A stretch of DNA of 64,000 bases from Auricularia sp. M13 (GCA_037042915.1 CM073201.1:1-64000), one strand, 5' to 3'; positions 32,848 to 44,210 are shown, counted from the first letter of the stretch. Numbers and translations are program-made. Notes: generated from the sequence alone by a model not told the origin.

Positions 32848-33675
32848 ACGAGATGTCGCTCGCCGTAGAGCAAGGCTTGGGGCCCAGGCCAGACGTTGGC
32901 GATCGGGTGTACGGCCTGCTCTGCGGCGAGCGCTTCACTCGCTGCTGGAGATATTATCCGCCACTCAGTTTCTGTGGCTGCATGACACTCGAGACTTGCT
33001 GCAGTGCAGGTTGCGAGACCCACGCCCTACCTAGGCGATCAGGTCACGCGGCAGGCTCTGCAGCAAGTCGCGCGTCGACGCAGTCACTATTCTCGCTTGG
33101 GCTCGACACCATTGTCATCGAAGCTAATAAAATTTTGCAGAGCACTGCCGTCCCTGTCGACATCGAGCACGCCCACGAGAAACGTGAGTAGATTTTTGTT
33201 CACTGTCGTCCTGCATGCCTCGGTCGTAGACAAGATGTACCTCGCCGCAGAGCGAAGCTCGGGGCCCAGGCCAGACGTTGGCGATCGGGTGTACGGCCTG
33301 CTCTGCGGCGAGTGCCCTACTCGCGGTGGGAGATCGCAAGTCGCGCGTCGATGCAGACGCAAAACTCGCCTGGGCTCAATGTCATGGTCTTCGATGCTAA
33401 TGAAATTCGACAGAGCACTGCCGTCCCTGTCGACATCGAGCACCCCCACGAGAATCGTGAGTAGATTTTTGTTCACTGTCATCATGCATGCCTCGGTCGT
33501 AGACGAGATGTACCTCGCCGCAGAGCGAAGCTCGGGGCCCAGGCCAGACGTTGGCGATCGGGTGTACGGCCTGCTCTGCGGCGAGTGCTTCACTCGCGGT
33601 GGGCGACCGCAAGTCGCGCGTCCATGCAGAGGCCATACTTGTCTGCGCTCAAGGCCATCCTCTTCGAAGCTGATT
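32848..33675 (+). repeat. Three tandem exon-intron modules
   Basis: Near-identical blocks start at 32848, 33230 and 33503. Each holds an exon (ACGAGATGTACCTCGCCGCA...) and an internal block GGCCCAGGCCAGACGTTGGC. The last two also carry the intron starting GTGAGTAGATTTTTGTTCAC. The last two units are 273 bp apart; the first is 382 bp away and more diverged. The duplication unit includes introns, so it arose at the DNA level. Confidence 0.85.
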
Positions 33676-36600
33676 ATATTTCACAGCGAACCAAAACACC
33701 TGCCGCCTGCCGCAGACGAGGTGTGTCACCGTGAGTACCAAGCGCAGACATTTGTTAGACAAAGCTCAAGTCGCATCGGCGGCGCTGCAGCCCAGATCAG
33801 CTCATACTACGGATGTGAGTACAGCTGGCTCTCGAATGAGACCAGTCATCCTCATTGATGCTCACCGCCTGATACAGACTGAATTCGCGAAGCGCGATGC
33901 CAAAGTGGAAGAAACGGCGGATGAACCAAGCGGAAATGGAGGCGTGGAGGACGAGGAGGGAGCAGAGCGAGAGAGAGAAGCTCGAGCGACAGAGGGAGGA
34001 GCGGGAGCGCGTGGAGATGGAGCGACGGGAAGGCGCCGCTCGGTCTCGAGGGTAAGGAACATCAATGATGCTGACACGATGACCGAGACTCATGCTGTGG
34101 CAGCGAGGGCGGCAGCGGCGACGGAGCTCGCACGGCGCCCGAGCTGAGGCACGGGAACGATGAGCGGTGCGTGTCTGTCAACTCGCCAATTAACACAGCT
34201 GACATCAGCGCAGGGAGCGGCTTGGACGAGCCAGCGAGGACGAGTCGCGAACGGAAGAGTAAGCACTGCTGAAAATGTATATTCTAATGTCCTGAATGTA
34301 CGTAGGGAGCCCGTCAAACGGCCAGAAGACTTGACCATTGAAGACCTGGCGGGCTATGAGTGAGCCGCTCAACGGTACCTGTCAAACAGATCTGACGGTG
34401 TATTTCACAGCATCAACAAGTACCACGGCACGAAGGGCTTCGTCGTGGGCACGACGATGACTTGGCGGCAATACATGGAGGGCGGCCGGGTCTTTGGCGA
34501 TCCCTCGTTTCAGATGATTGTCCCGAAGAAATACCAGGGCATGATCCCGACTATCGACGTTGTGCAGAGAGATCCCACATTGCAACATCTCGTCGGCGTG
34601 GCGTGGGAGCTCTGGGAGGCGAGGAAACCGCCAGCGATACCGCGCGCACCTTCGCCGCCCTCAGAACTGGCGTTAGCCTGGGGGGAGACGGAGGACGCGA
34701 AATCGACATGGACGCCATACCAGTACTACTGGCCGTCCATAGACGACCCGACATGGGTCGTCTACTCCAACCGCGTGATTATGCCGCCGCCGCCGACCGA
34801 CCCAGAGAAAAAACTGCGGGCAGACGCCCGCTATGGAATCCATGAGCGCCAGTGGCTCCCGCAACACTGTGCGTCGGAGCGCATGAGGCCGTATATGGCT
34901 TTCATCCCGATGCTGCGGCCCTGGAAGCGCGACGAAAGACACCTGTTCGAGCGAAACGACACTTGGTTTTTCAAGACGGCCGAAAGTCCAGATCAAGACA
35001 TCGCCTGGATGAGGTTCGACAAGGAAAGGCACACGGTTGCGGCGGCAGAGGGACTTTGGAGGTTTCGAGACAGTGTACGGGCAGCGGTTCGTCAGGAAGC
35101 CACGCGCACGCACCTCGCCTGGGACGAGGCGAGGGATATGGCCGGGTCACATGAACCCTTCTGGAGGCAGTGGGAGAAATACTCCGGCAGCATCGACAGG
35201 GAACATACCGCGTCCGCCATGGCGTACGTGATGTCCGAGTCTGGGACGGAGTGGGTCCTGCGCTGCGCGCTCGGCGCCTTTCAGCGCGGTATCCTCGAAG
35301 TTAGAGGCTACATCGAATACCTCAAGGCCCTCTACAGGATGCGCGACCTCAGCATGTATGACAAGCATCGTCAACTTGAGCCGACGAGGGGCGAAGTCGC
35401 CCGGATGACCCGATACTTCAATCGGAGGGATTCCCGGGGCGTCTTCGTCGAAAACCAGGATGACGCTGTAACGTTCGCCCGGTACGGCGTACCCGTGTGG
35501 TGGGTCGAAAAGTACAATTCGACCAAGCACGGAACTCGGTTACATCGTCAAGACGGGGTGCCGGTTCTGTCATATGGCTTGGTCCCCGAGTTGGACGAGA
35601 TAGTCTTCGAGGATGCGCCGTGCAAAGGGCACGATTCCGTGTCGCTGCTTGCGACGCGGAAGCAGCAGGAGGAGAAGGAGAAGCACGAGGCGGCAATGGC
35701 AGCTGTGCATCAGGAACAACGGGCAGGGTACGTGAGATTATGCAAGGAAAATTATCACTGGAGTTGACAATACACAGGTTTCAAGGCGAGGAAGGTCAAG
35801 CCGGCGACAATGGCGCCCCGTCTGCGTTTGACATCGACGAGTCGGACGTCGCGTTCCAGCATGAAGCACGGCAGCGTCCAGGTGGTGCTGAGGCAGGGTA
35901 CGCGCGATTATACAAAGAAAATTATCACTGGAGTTAAACAATACCCAGGTTTCAAGGCGAGCAAGGTCAAGCCGTCGACGATGGCGCCCCGTCTGCGTTT
36001 GACGTCGACGAGTCGGACATCGGGTTCCAGCATGAAGCGTGGCAGCCTGCAGGTGCTGCTCAGGTTGGCAGAGAGGTCGTCACGAACCGGCGACCCGATA
36101 CGCCACCCAAGAACACTGGCGCGAGCTCTCCGGCGCGCTCTACATCATCCACGTCGCGTCACGTCGACGCGGATGGCGCATCGGATGATGGCTGGGTGCA
36201 GGCGGACGACGCGCGTCTTGAACCGGAGGAGGACGATTCCGACTATGAAGCCTTGCTGCGCGAGCAGACCATGAGGAAGCTGGCTCAGTCGCAAAAGCCA
36301 AGGCGACCACCGCGCTGGTTGCTCAAGCCCCACTCAAGTAATGTTTCCACCCAGCAGCAGCAAGGCGCCTCGGAGACGGTCGAGGCGGTAATTGCGCCGC
36401 TCGCGAGTGCGCAAGAAGGCGTGACACAGACGGCGACCGCGGAAAATCATTCGCCTGCGACTGTGGCCGAGGACGAGACGCCAGACTTGAGGGGCGCGAC
36501 TCACGTCGACAACGCCGATATCTCAACAGGCGATCTCCCAGCCAGCGGAAGTCCCGCGAGTACAGCAGCGGATGTACAGCACCGCGTTCGACGACGGCGC

Positions 36601-38010
36601 CGACCTGCCCGACTACGAGGAGGACGAGACGGCGCACCCGCATATAGCGAGAGCAGGAGCGGACCAGCCAGCAGGGTCGGACAGCGGTGTGATGAGGTTG
36701 GACAGCTCGCAACCGGCGGTGGTGGAGGGCGGTGTGATGAGGTTGGGCAGCTTGCTGCAAAAACGGAAAGGTATGCAAAATGGAGAAATACTTAGGGATT
36801 CATGCTAACCGTAAGAGAAGATCCTCCTACCGCGGCGGACGCTCCTGCGCCGGTGCGCCGAAAGCGAAATGCGCAGCGGAACACGATGCTGCACAAGACC
36901 CTCAAATCGATGCCCGAGGGCGCGCAGCTCAAGGGACTCTTGATTCGCATGACCACGCGGTGGGAGGCGCAGTATGATCTCCCGGACTGGTGGCCGAGCA
37001 CGCTCCAGGTTGGGACAGAGGCGGCACAGTACGTCGACAAGAGCAGGCAGCGCGAAGCCCGACTCGCGGGCTGCACGAATCCTGTGCCGCAGCTTCACAA
37101 GGGCGCGAAGACGATTCACAAGATGCCCACGCTGGACTATTTCGCGAACGCGTGGTCGAACCGCAGCGTCCAGCAGAAGACCAGCAAGCGCAACGTCTTC
37201 CAGGGCCTGTTCAGGTGGCTTCAAATCCGGCCATACTATCTCGCGAAGATCGCCAGCGACCCGATCGACGAAGACGAGGGATTCGAAACGAAGCAATGGC
37301 GAGAAATCATCAAGGGCGTCATGCCCAACAGGGAGTCGCGGCCGATAGTCAAGCGTCTCGGACTCGACGTCGCTCACGCGACGATAACGGCAGGGCAGGA
37401 CGCTGTCGATGTCGAGAAAGCCGAGCGGCTGCTCTCGCTGAGGCCGCTGCTCGAAAAGTTGAAGGACAAGTGCACCTTCGACGGCCACGAGTTGCCGCCG
37501 CCGCCGTGGGATTCAGAAGAATCGCTACCGCTCAACTGGGTGAGCTACATCGTCTGGGAGCTCGCCGAGCTTGAGTTCCGCTACGACATGCTCGACCTTG
37601 CCATGAGCATGCGTCGCTGGTACAGCAACATCCCCGAGCTCCAGGCCGTGTCGACCCTCGAGTACTATGGGTTGGTGAAGGACTGCTGGGCAGGCGGGAT
37701 CGAGATGGTCAAGCCGACTCGCGAAACTTGGCTGTGCTCGAGCAATGCGCGCGAGCGCTTGCTCGCGTTGCGGTCCTTCGCAGAGCTCATGAGGTACTGG
37801 CCTCGGGCGAGCGAAATGCTCGGGCCTTGGAAAGATCACTGGGACGCCGACAATGACGCGCCCGCGCTCGAATCAGACGAGTTCCGAGAGCTTGAACGCA
37901 GCGCCTGGGTTTGCTACCAGCAAACCTTTTACGACCACCGCGGGCGCATGGCGCCGTTGCCCTGCAGAAGACCTCCGCCCCCCTTCGCTGTAGAAAACTC
38001 GCAAGACTAA
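32853..38010 (+). CDS. Large multi-exon gene of unknown function with duplicated exon modules
   Basis: Many exons read in one consistent phase. The 5-prime part has two-exon modules (STAVPVDIEH-HEN joined to DEMYLAAERSSGPRPDVGDR). Then comes a charged coiled coil starting MPKWKKRRMNQAEMEAW at 33897, a linker, and EPVKRPEDLTIEDLAGYD joined to INKYHGTKGFVVG (34371-34410 region). A long domain follows (34410-35727: DPSFQMIVPKKYQGMIPTID, WTPYQYYWPSIDDPTWVVYS, ARYGVPVWWVEKYN). Two copies of an exon FDxDESDxxFQHEA come next, then an acidic linker and a C-terminal domain (36802-38010: LIRMTTRWEAQYDLPDWWPS, LPLNWVSYIVWELAELEFRY, LMRYWPRASEMLGPWKDHWD). Near 36.55 kb the frame changes in a way I could not assign to an intron. 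The start is uncertain. The Trp-rich domains match no family I know. It is the largest cargo gene. Confidence 0.62.
35728..35949 (+). repeat. 170 bp exon-intron tandem duplication
   Basis: An intron (start 35728) plus exon (FQGEEGQAGDNGAPSAFDID) is followed by a second copy of the same intron (start 35898) and exon (from 35950). The period is 170 bp. Both introns share GATTATnCAAnGAAAATTATC. Both exon copies remain in frame with the flanking exons. Confidence 0.85.
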
Positions 38011-38525
38011 TGTGTATTGTGTATGACGAGACCATCTAACTTACTGTAGTAGATAAGACTGAACAGCTGTATGTAATATTCAAGCGCGTCGAAAAATGGT
38101 AGGTGCAGCGGGTGCACTATTGACATTTCGAGCAGCACAGCGCACCATGATGTGCGGAGAACGGAATAGGTAATGTAGGCAGGGGAGGAATCGTCGGTCA
38201 GCCGAGCGACACGGTTCAATAAGGGACATGGTAAGTATTTTTTTTTTTTCATTCCACCAGAGGGAAAGGTTTATCTGACAGGCAGACTCTTAGTTGACGA
38301 CCTATCGACCGTCGATGAATCCGGGGAGGAGTTGGCGAGTTGTGTAGAAGGTCTGCAAAGTTTTAACTGAAAAGTGAGCGCAGCTCACTGGGCTCAACAG
38401 TGAGCGTCCTCTGCGCACCTGCAAGACGTTGGTTTCCGGGCAGTGCGGGTCAACGCGCTTCCTCGTTCATTGAGCGTAGTCTCGCGCTGGCCTACACTGC
38501 ACGTGAATGAGCGTCGCGCAAGGCG
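38011..38525. other. Intergenic inside the large element
   Basis: This is the 3-prime flank of the large gene. It contains a 13-base T tract near 38236. No gene or repeat is seen. Confidence 0.45.
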
Positions 38526-38807
38526 TTACGTTGGCGCTCGAAGACAGTGGATATGCAGCAGCGCAATCTGCAGTATTGGCCGAGCGCGGACCCAGGCCGT
38601 GCACTGTGAGGTGTTACAGGACAACTGTAGGCAAAACCTGAACGAAGCTAGGGAAAGACGTACCTCGTAAAGATCGTCAGGACCAGCGTCGACGAGGGCA
38701 CCTGGATTTTTGACGGCGGCACGATTGTTGGCGGCAGCGACGCGAATATCAGCCAGTGCAACGAGTTTCCCGGCAAGATCGTCGGCGACGTATGCACACG
38801 CTGTCAA
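38526..38807 (-). pseudogene. Truncated copy of the heptad coiled-coil gene
   Basis: The frame encodes ADDLAGKLVALADIRVAAAN and NPGALVDAGPDDLYE, then an intron (GTACGT...CACAG), and CTAWVRARPILQIALL. This matches the C-terminal third of the longer gene at 40000-40797 (KLVAEADIRVAAADNRAAV, NPGALADAGPDDLYE, RTAWVLARCCRFLRL) exon for exon. It lacks the N-terminal heptads and stops early. It is best read as a partial duplicate. Confidence 0.6.
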
Positions 38808-38839
38808 TGCGATATTTGCGCAGGACTGAGTGAGGCGAG

Positions 38840-39317
38840 TATGAGCGTGGCGCCTGCGGGCGGTCGAAAGGTATGTCAGCCGTTACTATGGTGGTGCAGC
38901 CCGCGCACTCACCTGAAGCTTCTAGACCACAAGCTCGCGAGCTCGTCGCGTAACTCGCGCTGAAGATTGCGCTGGACGTCCGCAACGGCTACACCGCGTC
39001 TGCGCGCGCTGTCTGGAACCTGCGCCGTGGTCCGTAAGCCGTTATTATCATGATGATACCTGCGGACTTACAGAGGAATGGCAGACGCCCCGCGCGCTCC
39101 ATCTACGTGCGAATATGGCTGGAGGACGTGGCGGGCAGCTGCGACGTCCGTCCCGAGTCACTGCGCGCGATGTGCAGTCTACACGAAGGTACGTTAGTCA
39201 TTATCATCATGTGACCTGCGGACTAACCTGCTCGTCACAGACAGCCAGATGCGGTCCATCGTCGCGCAACACGGCCTGGAGATCGCATTCGAAATCCTCA
39301 ACATCTACCATGAGTGA
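38840..39317 (+). CDS. Small hypothetical protein, four exons
   Basis: A possible start at 38840 (MSVAPAGGRK) leads through three small introns (GTATGT...CTAG; GTAAGC...TACAG near 39031-39074; GTACGT...CACAG near 39189-39239) to about 107 aa. It ends SIYVRIWLEDVAGSCDVRP, ESLRAMCSLHE, DSQMRSIVAQHGLEIAFEIL and NIYHE, stop at 39317. The exon joins keep one frame. A similar exon edge (GTGCAGTCTACGAG then GTACGT) recurs just downstream near 39335, suggesting local duplication. No domain is recognised. Confidence 0.5.
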
Positions 39318-39999
39318 GTGCGGGTGAAGTGCAGTCTACGAGATGGTACGTCAGTCTGGATTATTTCTCCAGTAGACGCGGATTCACCAATGTCGCAGAC
39401 GCTACGCGCGGGCCATCGTAGCGGAATTCACGCTCAAGGACGTGGTAGACCTCCCCAACATGCACCATGAGTCGGAGCGCGCGACGTGGACTCTACGACA
39501 AAATCCTACGGCGCAGAGGTGAGAGTCACGGACTCTCATCGCTGTGCAGCAGGTTCAGCATGGGAGCCGGCGTGTTCGTGCTCAGCGCCGGCTCCACGTG
39601 GTGTATGACAGAGACAAGACGGGCTGGGGCGTCTGCAGGAGCCGCAGTGCCCTATTCGACAGTGGCCTCGCGCTCTGCAGCGATGACGAGACAATGGTCT
39701 GCCGTGGCAGCACGCTCGTCGACGGCAACAGTGCGCACTTCCGCCTCTGCAATGTGCTGTGAGGATACGGCTCGATGCTCTCTGCAGCGTCGGGAGCGCG
39801 TTGATCCAAAGCTGTGGCAGAGAGCCTACGGACCACTCTATCAGGCAGTATCTCGAAACTGTCTGCCGACCCGAGCGCCTTGCCGGTCACAGTGTGACGA
39901 AGGAAGCGAGGGGCAATAGAGCAAGATCGATAAATTTTCTAGTCGAAGCGGCACAGCAGGCGGACAACTGGTGACGGACAGGACAAGGCATGCAGAGAA
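39318..39999. other. Possible further exons on the plus strand, unresolved
   Basis: Open stretches such as YARAIVAEFTLKDVVDLPN (39395-39470) and VVYDRDKTGWGVCRSRSAL (39590-39670) look codon-biased and are bounded by plausible splice sites. I could not connect them into a gene with confidence. Confidence 0.35.
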
Positions 40000-40797
40000 C
40001 TACATTGTCCGCATGGTGCGGGCGGCGCACTTGAAAATGCCACCGATAATGAGGAGGGCCTCAGTCGGGCGCTCACCGCGCGTCCACCACAGCCGCATGT
40101 GGAGGACGATGCACCCGATCATGGCCATGTCAAATAGGACGCGGGTGCGGCAGCCTAGGCGGAGAAACCGACAGCATCTTGCGAGGACCCAGGCCGTGCG
40201 CTGCGAGGCGTTCAAGGCCAGCAGTAAGAAACAGCGGAATGAAGTTGTTGAACAACGCACCTCGTAAAGATCGTCTGGCCCAGCGTCGGCCAGCGCGCCG
40301 GGATTTTCGACAGCCGCGGCACGTTGTTCAGCAACGGCGGCGCGATTGTCGGCGGCGGCGACCCGTATATCAGCCTCTGCAACGAGCTTGGCGGCGCGAT
40401 CGTGGGCGACGGCGACGAGAGCGTCAGCTGCAAGGACGCGGCTATCGGCGCGTTTTTCGGCGACGCAGGCGCGCTCTTCCGCAGCCAGGACTCGGTAGTT
40501 GGCGTGGTGGAGTGCAGCCAAGACGCGCCGCTCAGCGGCCAGGATGCGTTGTTCGGCGCTGTAGTCGGCATCGGCAGCGCGGTCTGCAGCGCAGTTTTGG
40601 GCGGTCGGGAAGCGCAGTGCAGCGCCGTCGACGTGGTCATGGTCGAAAACAGGATGTTGGGTCGACGTGAAAGGGTTCAAGCCGGATAAAGAGGTCAAGC
40701 CCGCGCCGAGTGGGACGGCGGAACGGGCTTGCATAAAACGACGCGACTCTCCCGGAAATGTCAAACGGTATGCAGAGGTAAGTGTGAAGTATGACAT
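40000..40797 (-). CDS. Heptad-repeat coiled-coil protein with hydrophobic C-terminus
   Basis: The N-terminal part is an Ala/Glu/Arg coiled coil of seven-residue repeats (AEQRILAAERRVLAAL, VLAAEERACVAEKRADSR). A conserved NPGALADAGPDDLYE follows, then an intron at about 40262-40206, and a tail with two hydrophobic stretches, VLFDMAMIGCIVLHM and ALLIIGGIFKC, ending RTMRTM at 40000. The tail could anchor the protein in a membrane. Related sequences lie at 38526, 43296 and 44530 in the same orientation. The N-terminal start and upstream exon are uncertain. No known family is recognised. Confidence 0.55.
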   Translation of the reverse strand: MSYFTLTSAYRLTFPGESRRFMQARSAVPLGAGLTSLSGLNPFTSTQHPVFDHDHVDGAALRFPTAQNCAADRAADADYSAEQRILAAERRVLAALHHANYRVLAAEERACVAEKRADSRVLAADALVAVAHDRAAKLVAEADIRVAAADNRAAVAEQRAAAVENPGALADAGPDDLYEVRCSTTSFRCFLLLALNASQRTAWVLARCCRFLRLGCRTRVLFDMAMIGCIVLHMRLWWTRGERPTEALLIIGGIFKCAARTMRTM

Positions 40798-40899
40798 TGA
40801 GGTCCACAGTCAGACTAAGCAAAAAGTGAGCAGGCCAGCAGTAGGATGGCGGGTACTGACGATGACAAGAGCGGCAGTGAGCGGATTGTGGAAAACCGT

Positions 40900-42046
40900 T
40901 AGTGGATGTTGCCGATAGACGACACGTCGGCGACACTTACGACGGCCATGGCATATTCACAGGACACCCTACAAATTCTCGTTTACTTTGTGAAGGCTGC
41001 GCAGTCTCGGTGCTCAATGTACCGCTTACAATGTCGGTTTGTTCAGCGGCGGCGTCGCGATTCCCACGCTGCCAGACACGGTCCACGCGCGGCACTGGAG
41101 CCTGTGCATCAGAATCGCGAGGGCGTACCGCCCAGCGCACGCGGACACCCACCAGACACGACTCTATCCTCGGCCTCCCTGCGCCGTCGCCGTCCGCAAA
41201 GTTTGCGCACTTCACGGTCAGCGCACGTTTGCGTACTTCACCGTCAGCGCGCCGAGCCTCATTCCGCCGTTGCCGTGCTCGAAGTTGCTCATGGAGTCTA
41301 CTCACAGTCCGTCCGCAGCAGGGTCCGTCCGCAGCAGGTCGCCCGACCTGACCTGTTCAGCACGAGCACGAGCACGGCTGGTGACGAGGCGCCGCGCTCG
41401 TCGCTGGCGTGACACTGTCCGACTCGGACTGCGATGAGTCGCGAGCGGTATACGGCCCAGTGTCAACAGCACGTAGAGAAAGCTTGCTGTACGCAGCTTC
41501 CTATTCATGCCTTGCCGCTCGCGCTGACGGTGTTGCGTCAGATCTCGGACAACAAAGTGTTGATCTTCGCCATCGGCGGCGGGTCGCACGCGAATTGTCG
41601 GTCGCGCGCACGGGCCGGCCGTGCGCCATGTCACCCAGTTGCTCGTTGTTGGAGGGGCCCAAGGCAGCGCCGAAGACATCGACGCCGTGTGCGTCCTGCA
41701 TTGCACGATCCAACGACGATGCAATGTGCGCGTCGCAAGCGGCTATCTGATAGGTGGATGTCTCGTTGCTGCTGGTCATGGCGAGAGCAGCAGGAGCCGG
41801 CCGACTTGCTGTCATTCTTGACAGCGACCATTGGCCAGCTCCTCTTCCTGTTCCCAGCGCCGCCCGCCTGCTCTCACCGCGCGTCCACCGCTCTTCTCCC
41901 GTCATCGCCAATGCCCCTGCACACGCAGACGCGTACAGGCGTCGTCAGCCGAGCCGCAGAGACGCAGAGGCAGACGTGCAAACACCTCCCGGCGCGCCCT
42001 CACCTGCTCGCTTGCTCGTGTACGTGCCCAGCACCCCCGCCGTCCC
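40900..42046. other. No gene recognised; short GC-rich repeats
   Basis: The stretch contains two adjacent copies of TTCACGGTCAGCGC/TTCACCGTCAGCGC (near 41210-41260) and of GTCCGTCCGCAGCAGG (near 41308-41340). Frames on both strands are of similar length and lack domains. Confidence 0.4.
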
Positions 42047-43015
42047 TTCTACGGCTGGCTCACCTGCTACACGTGCGTCACCGTCCTCGCTCGGGCAACT
42101 CGCAGCCTGGAGCTCAAAATTGACGTTGTTTGTTGCGATTCAGAGCAAAAGTTCTTGCACACTTCATCCGTTCGGACTGGACGCACATACACGGACATTG
42201 CGCGCAAGGCGTTCGGCCCGCGCGCGACGGGCTTCACAACCGCGCTCTTCTTCCTCGAGCTCTTCACGCTCTCCGTCGTCCTCGTTACCGTCTTCGCCGA
42301 CAGCCTGCACGAACTCGCACCCGCCTACTCGGCTGACGCGTACAAGGTGCTCGCATTCGTCATGTACGTCCCCACCCCATGCCCCCACAGAAATAATGTA
42401 GCTGACGTTTGTAATCCAGCCGCCTGCCAACAGTGTTTCTCCCGCTCACGCTGCTGTCGTACGCGTCACTCGTCGGCGTGACGTCAACGCTGTTCATCAC
42501 ACTTGTCGTGCTCTACGACGGGCTCGCCAAGCGCAAGGCGCCGGGAAGCCTGTGGGACCCCGCGCCGACGCGCCTTGAGCAGCAGTCGCCGCTCAAGCTC
42601 AGCATGGTGTTCGGCCTGTTCATGGCTTCTCTGGCCATGCCGTCATCCCCAGCCTCGAGCTCGACATGGACAATCCCAAGAAGTTCGACCGCGTCATGAA
42701 CATCGCTTTTGTGAGTCCACCTCGTTCTCCCTCCTTCATCCCCATGCTGACAGTTTGCTGTTGGCAATGTAGACCGTAACGACGCTGCTGTACACGCTGA
42801 TGGGCGCCTCGGGCCACCTGATGTTCGGCGACGCCGTCTCGCAGGTGTTCAGCCAGGACCTGCTCCCCACGCCCGGCTTCGCCAGCTCGCTCAACACCTT
42901 CTGCGCCACGTTGCTGGTGATCACCCCGCTGACCAAGTTCGCGCTCAACTCGCTGCCGATGTTGGCGGCAGGCTGGTCGCTCGGAGCAACACGGTCTGCG
43001 GCGAAGACAAAATAG
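42047..43015 (+). pseudogene. Fragment of a vacuolar amino-acid transporter (AVT/AAAP) gene
   Basis: The fragment starts mid-gene at FYGWLTCYT. After an intron (about 42078-42150) it continues AKVLAHFIRSD, then TYTDIARKAFGPRATGFTTA, FFLELFTLSVVLVTVFADSL, YKVLAFVM, an intron, FLPLTLLSYASLVGVTSTLF, a cytoplasmic loop, ELDMDNPKKFDRVMNIAF, an intron, TVTTLLYTLMGASGHLMFGD and FCATLLVITPLTKFAL. These are transmembrane segments from the middle of an AVT-type proton/amino-acid transporter. The first helices and the last ones are absent, and a frame change lies between FIRSD and TYTDIA. Introns are kept, so the piece came as genomic DNA, not as a processed transcript. It lies within the large element and looks like captured host DNA. 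Confidence 0.82.
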
Positions 43016-43295
43016 CCGAAGGTCGACAGAAGGCGCTGTTCAGAACTCATGAATTTGTCGATTGACACAACGAAGTGCTGTCTGGAAATCACAGCCAGTT
43101 AGCGGACTGCTGCGGAGACAACGTCATGCTGATGCTGGCTCGCATCGCGTGTGGAAAACTCGACCGGCATTTCAATCAGACTGAGCAAACGGCTGGTATT
43201 ATTGAAACTGACAGCAAGAACGGACTGACTTCTCCGGGTGTGGACCACATTCAGCAAGAAAAACAGCAGGGTAGCAAGACGGACAAAACACAAGA

Positions 43296-44210
43296 TCAAT
43301 TCGGGCGCACGGAGGAAGAAGTGAAGAATTTGATGACGGCGACGACGCGTTCCGCAAGGGCGACGACGCGTTCCGCAAGGGCGACGACGCGTTCCGCAAG
43401 GGCGACGACGCGTTCGCCGAAGGTGACGACGCACTGGGCGACGTCGACAATGTGCGGCTCGTGAGGGGCGTTCCCGGGATTGGCAGAGGCAGCTTCGGCA
43501 GGGACTACAAGTCCTTGGGAAGCCGCAGTTCGGGCCTGCGCAGCGACGAGTAGATGCTCTGAGGCGCTGGCCAGGCTGGCTGGCGACGTTGCTGTGTGTT
43601 GGATGGCGGCGGCGAGGCTTTCGGAGACGCCAGTAGAAGCGCACTCTTCGACCGTGTCGCCCAGCTGTTCTCTAGTGGCAAGAGGTTCTCGGGCAACGCA
43701 AACATCTGGGCGATGACCAGCAGCTGCCCCACGCTGCATAACACCAGGAACGCGGAGCTTAGCAGCTGACAAGCGCTCTTTGACGGCGGGGAGACGTCGC
43801 TGGGAAGCGGCCGTGACCACTCGGGAAGCAGTCAAGCCGTCCAATACAACGGGCAGAGAGCGCATAACTGTGTGTGGAAATAATAGCGCAGTCATCGCGG
43901 TTGGCTCGCAGACGCCCGTCACATTCACAGCGGTGAGGGGTTCCACAGGAACAGCGCGTAGCCCGAAAGCGGTGAAGCGGTTGTTGATCAAGGGGGCGCG
44001 GACGGCGCGCTCTTCGGCGGCGACGGCGCGCTCTTCGGCGGCGACGGCGCGCTCTTCGGCGGAGACGGCGCGCTCTTCGGTGGCGACGGCGCGCTCTTCG
44101 GTGGCTGCGGTGCGCTTCTCTGCAGCGAATGCACGTTCTTCTGCGGTGACGACGCGTGCGGCGGACGTGGTGCGGTGTCCAGCGGCTTTGAGCTCGTTGT
44201 CGAGCAGCAT
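43296..44210 (-). CDS. Heptad-repeat coiled-coil protein
   Basis: An open frame of 304 codons has two blocks of perfect seven-residue repeats. Near the start it reads AEERAVATEERAVSAEERAV (44150-44000), and near the end LAERVVALAERVVALAERVV (43420-43340). Between them is a less regular, Val/Thr/Ala-rich helical stretch (EHLLVAAQARTAASQGLVV). The protein should form a long coiled coil. The frame is open throughout despite the repeats, which argues for selection or recent origin. It is related by repeat style to the frames at 40000 and 44530. Start and possible upstream exons are uncertain. Confidence 0.5.
   Translation of the reverse strand: MLLDNELKAAGHRTTSAARVVTAEERAFAAEKRTAATEERAVATEERAVSAEERAVAAEERAVAAEERAVRAPLINNRFTAFGLRAVPVEPLTAVNVTGVCEPTAMTALLFPHTVMRSLPVVLDGLTASRVVTAASQRRLPAVKERLSAAKLRVPGVMQRGAAAGHRPDVCVAREPLATREQLGDTVEECASTGVSESLAAAIQHTATSPASLASASEHLLVAAQARTAASQGLVVPAEAASANPGNAPHEPHIVDVAQCVVTFGERVVALAERVVALAERVVALAERVVAVIKFFTSSSVRPN
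43343..43426 (+). repeat. 21 bp tandem repeat, four units
   Basis: The unit GCGACGACGCGTTCCGCAAG plus G repeats four times almost without change, the last copy slightly altered. Each unit encodes one heptad of the overlapping coiled-coil frame. Confidence 0.85.
44003..44125 (+). repeat. 21 bp tandem repeat, about six units
   Basis: The unit GCGACGGCGCGCTCTTCGGC plus G (with G/T variants) repeats about six times, encoding the N-terminal AEERAVA heptads on the minus strand. Confidence 0.85.

Noticed and set aside
40320-40680. Plus-strand Gly/Asp-rich protein frame
   Set aside because: It is the mirror of the heptad coiled-coil frame on the minus strand. The minus frame is longer, has an in-phase intron and has paralogs.
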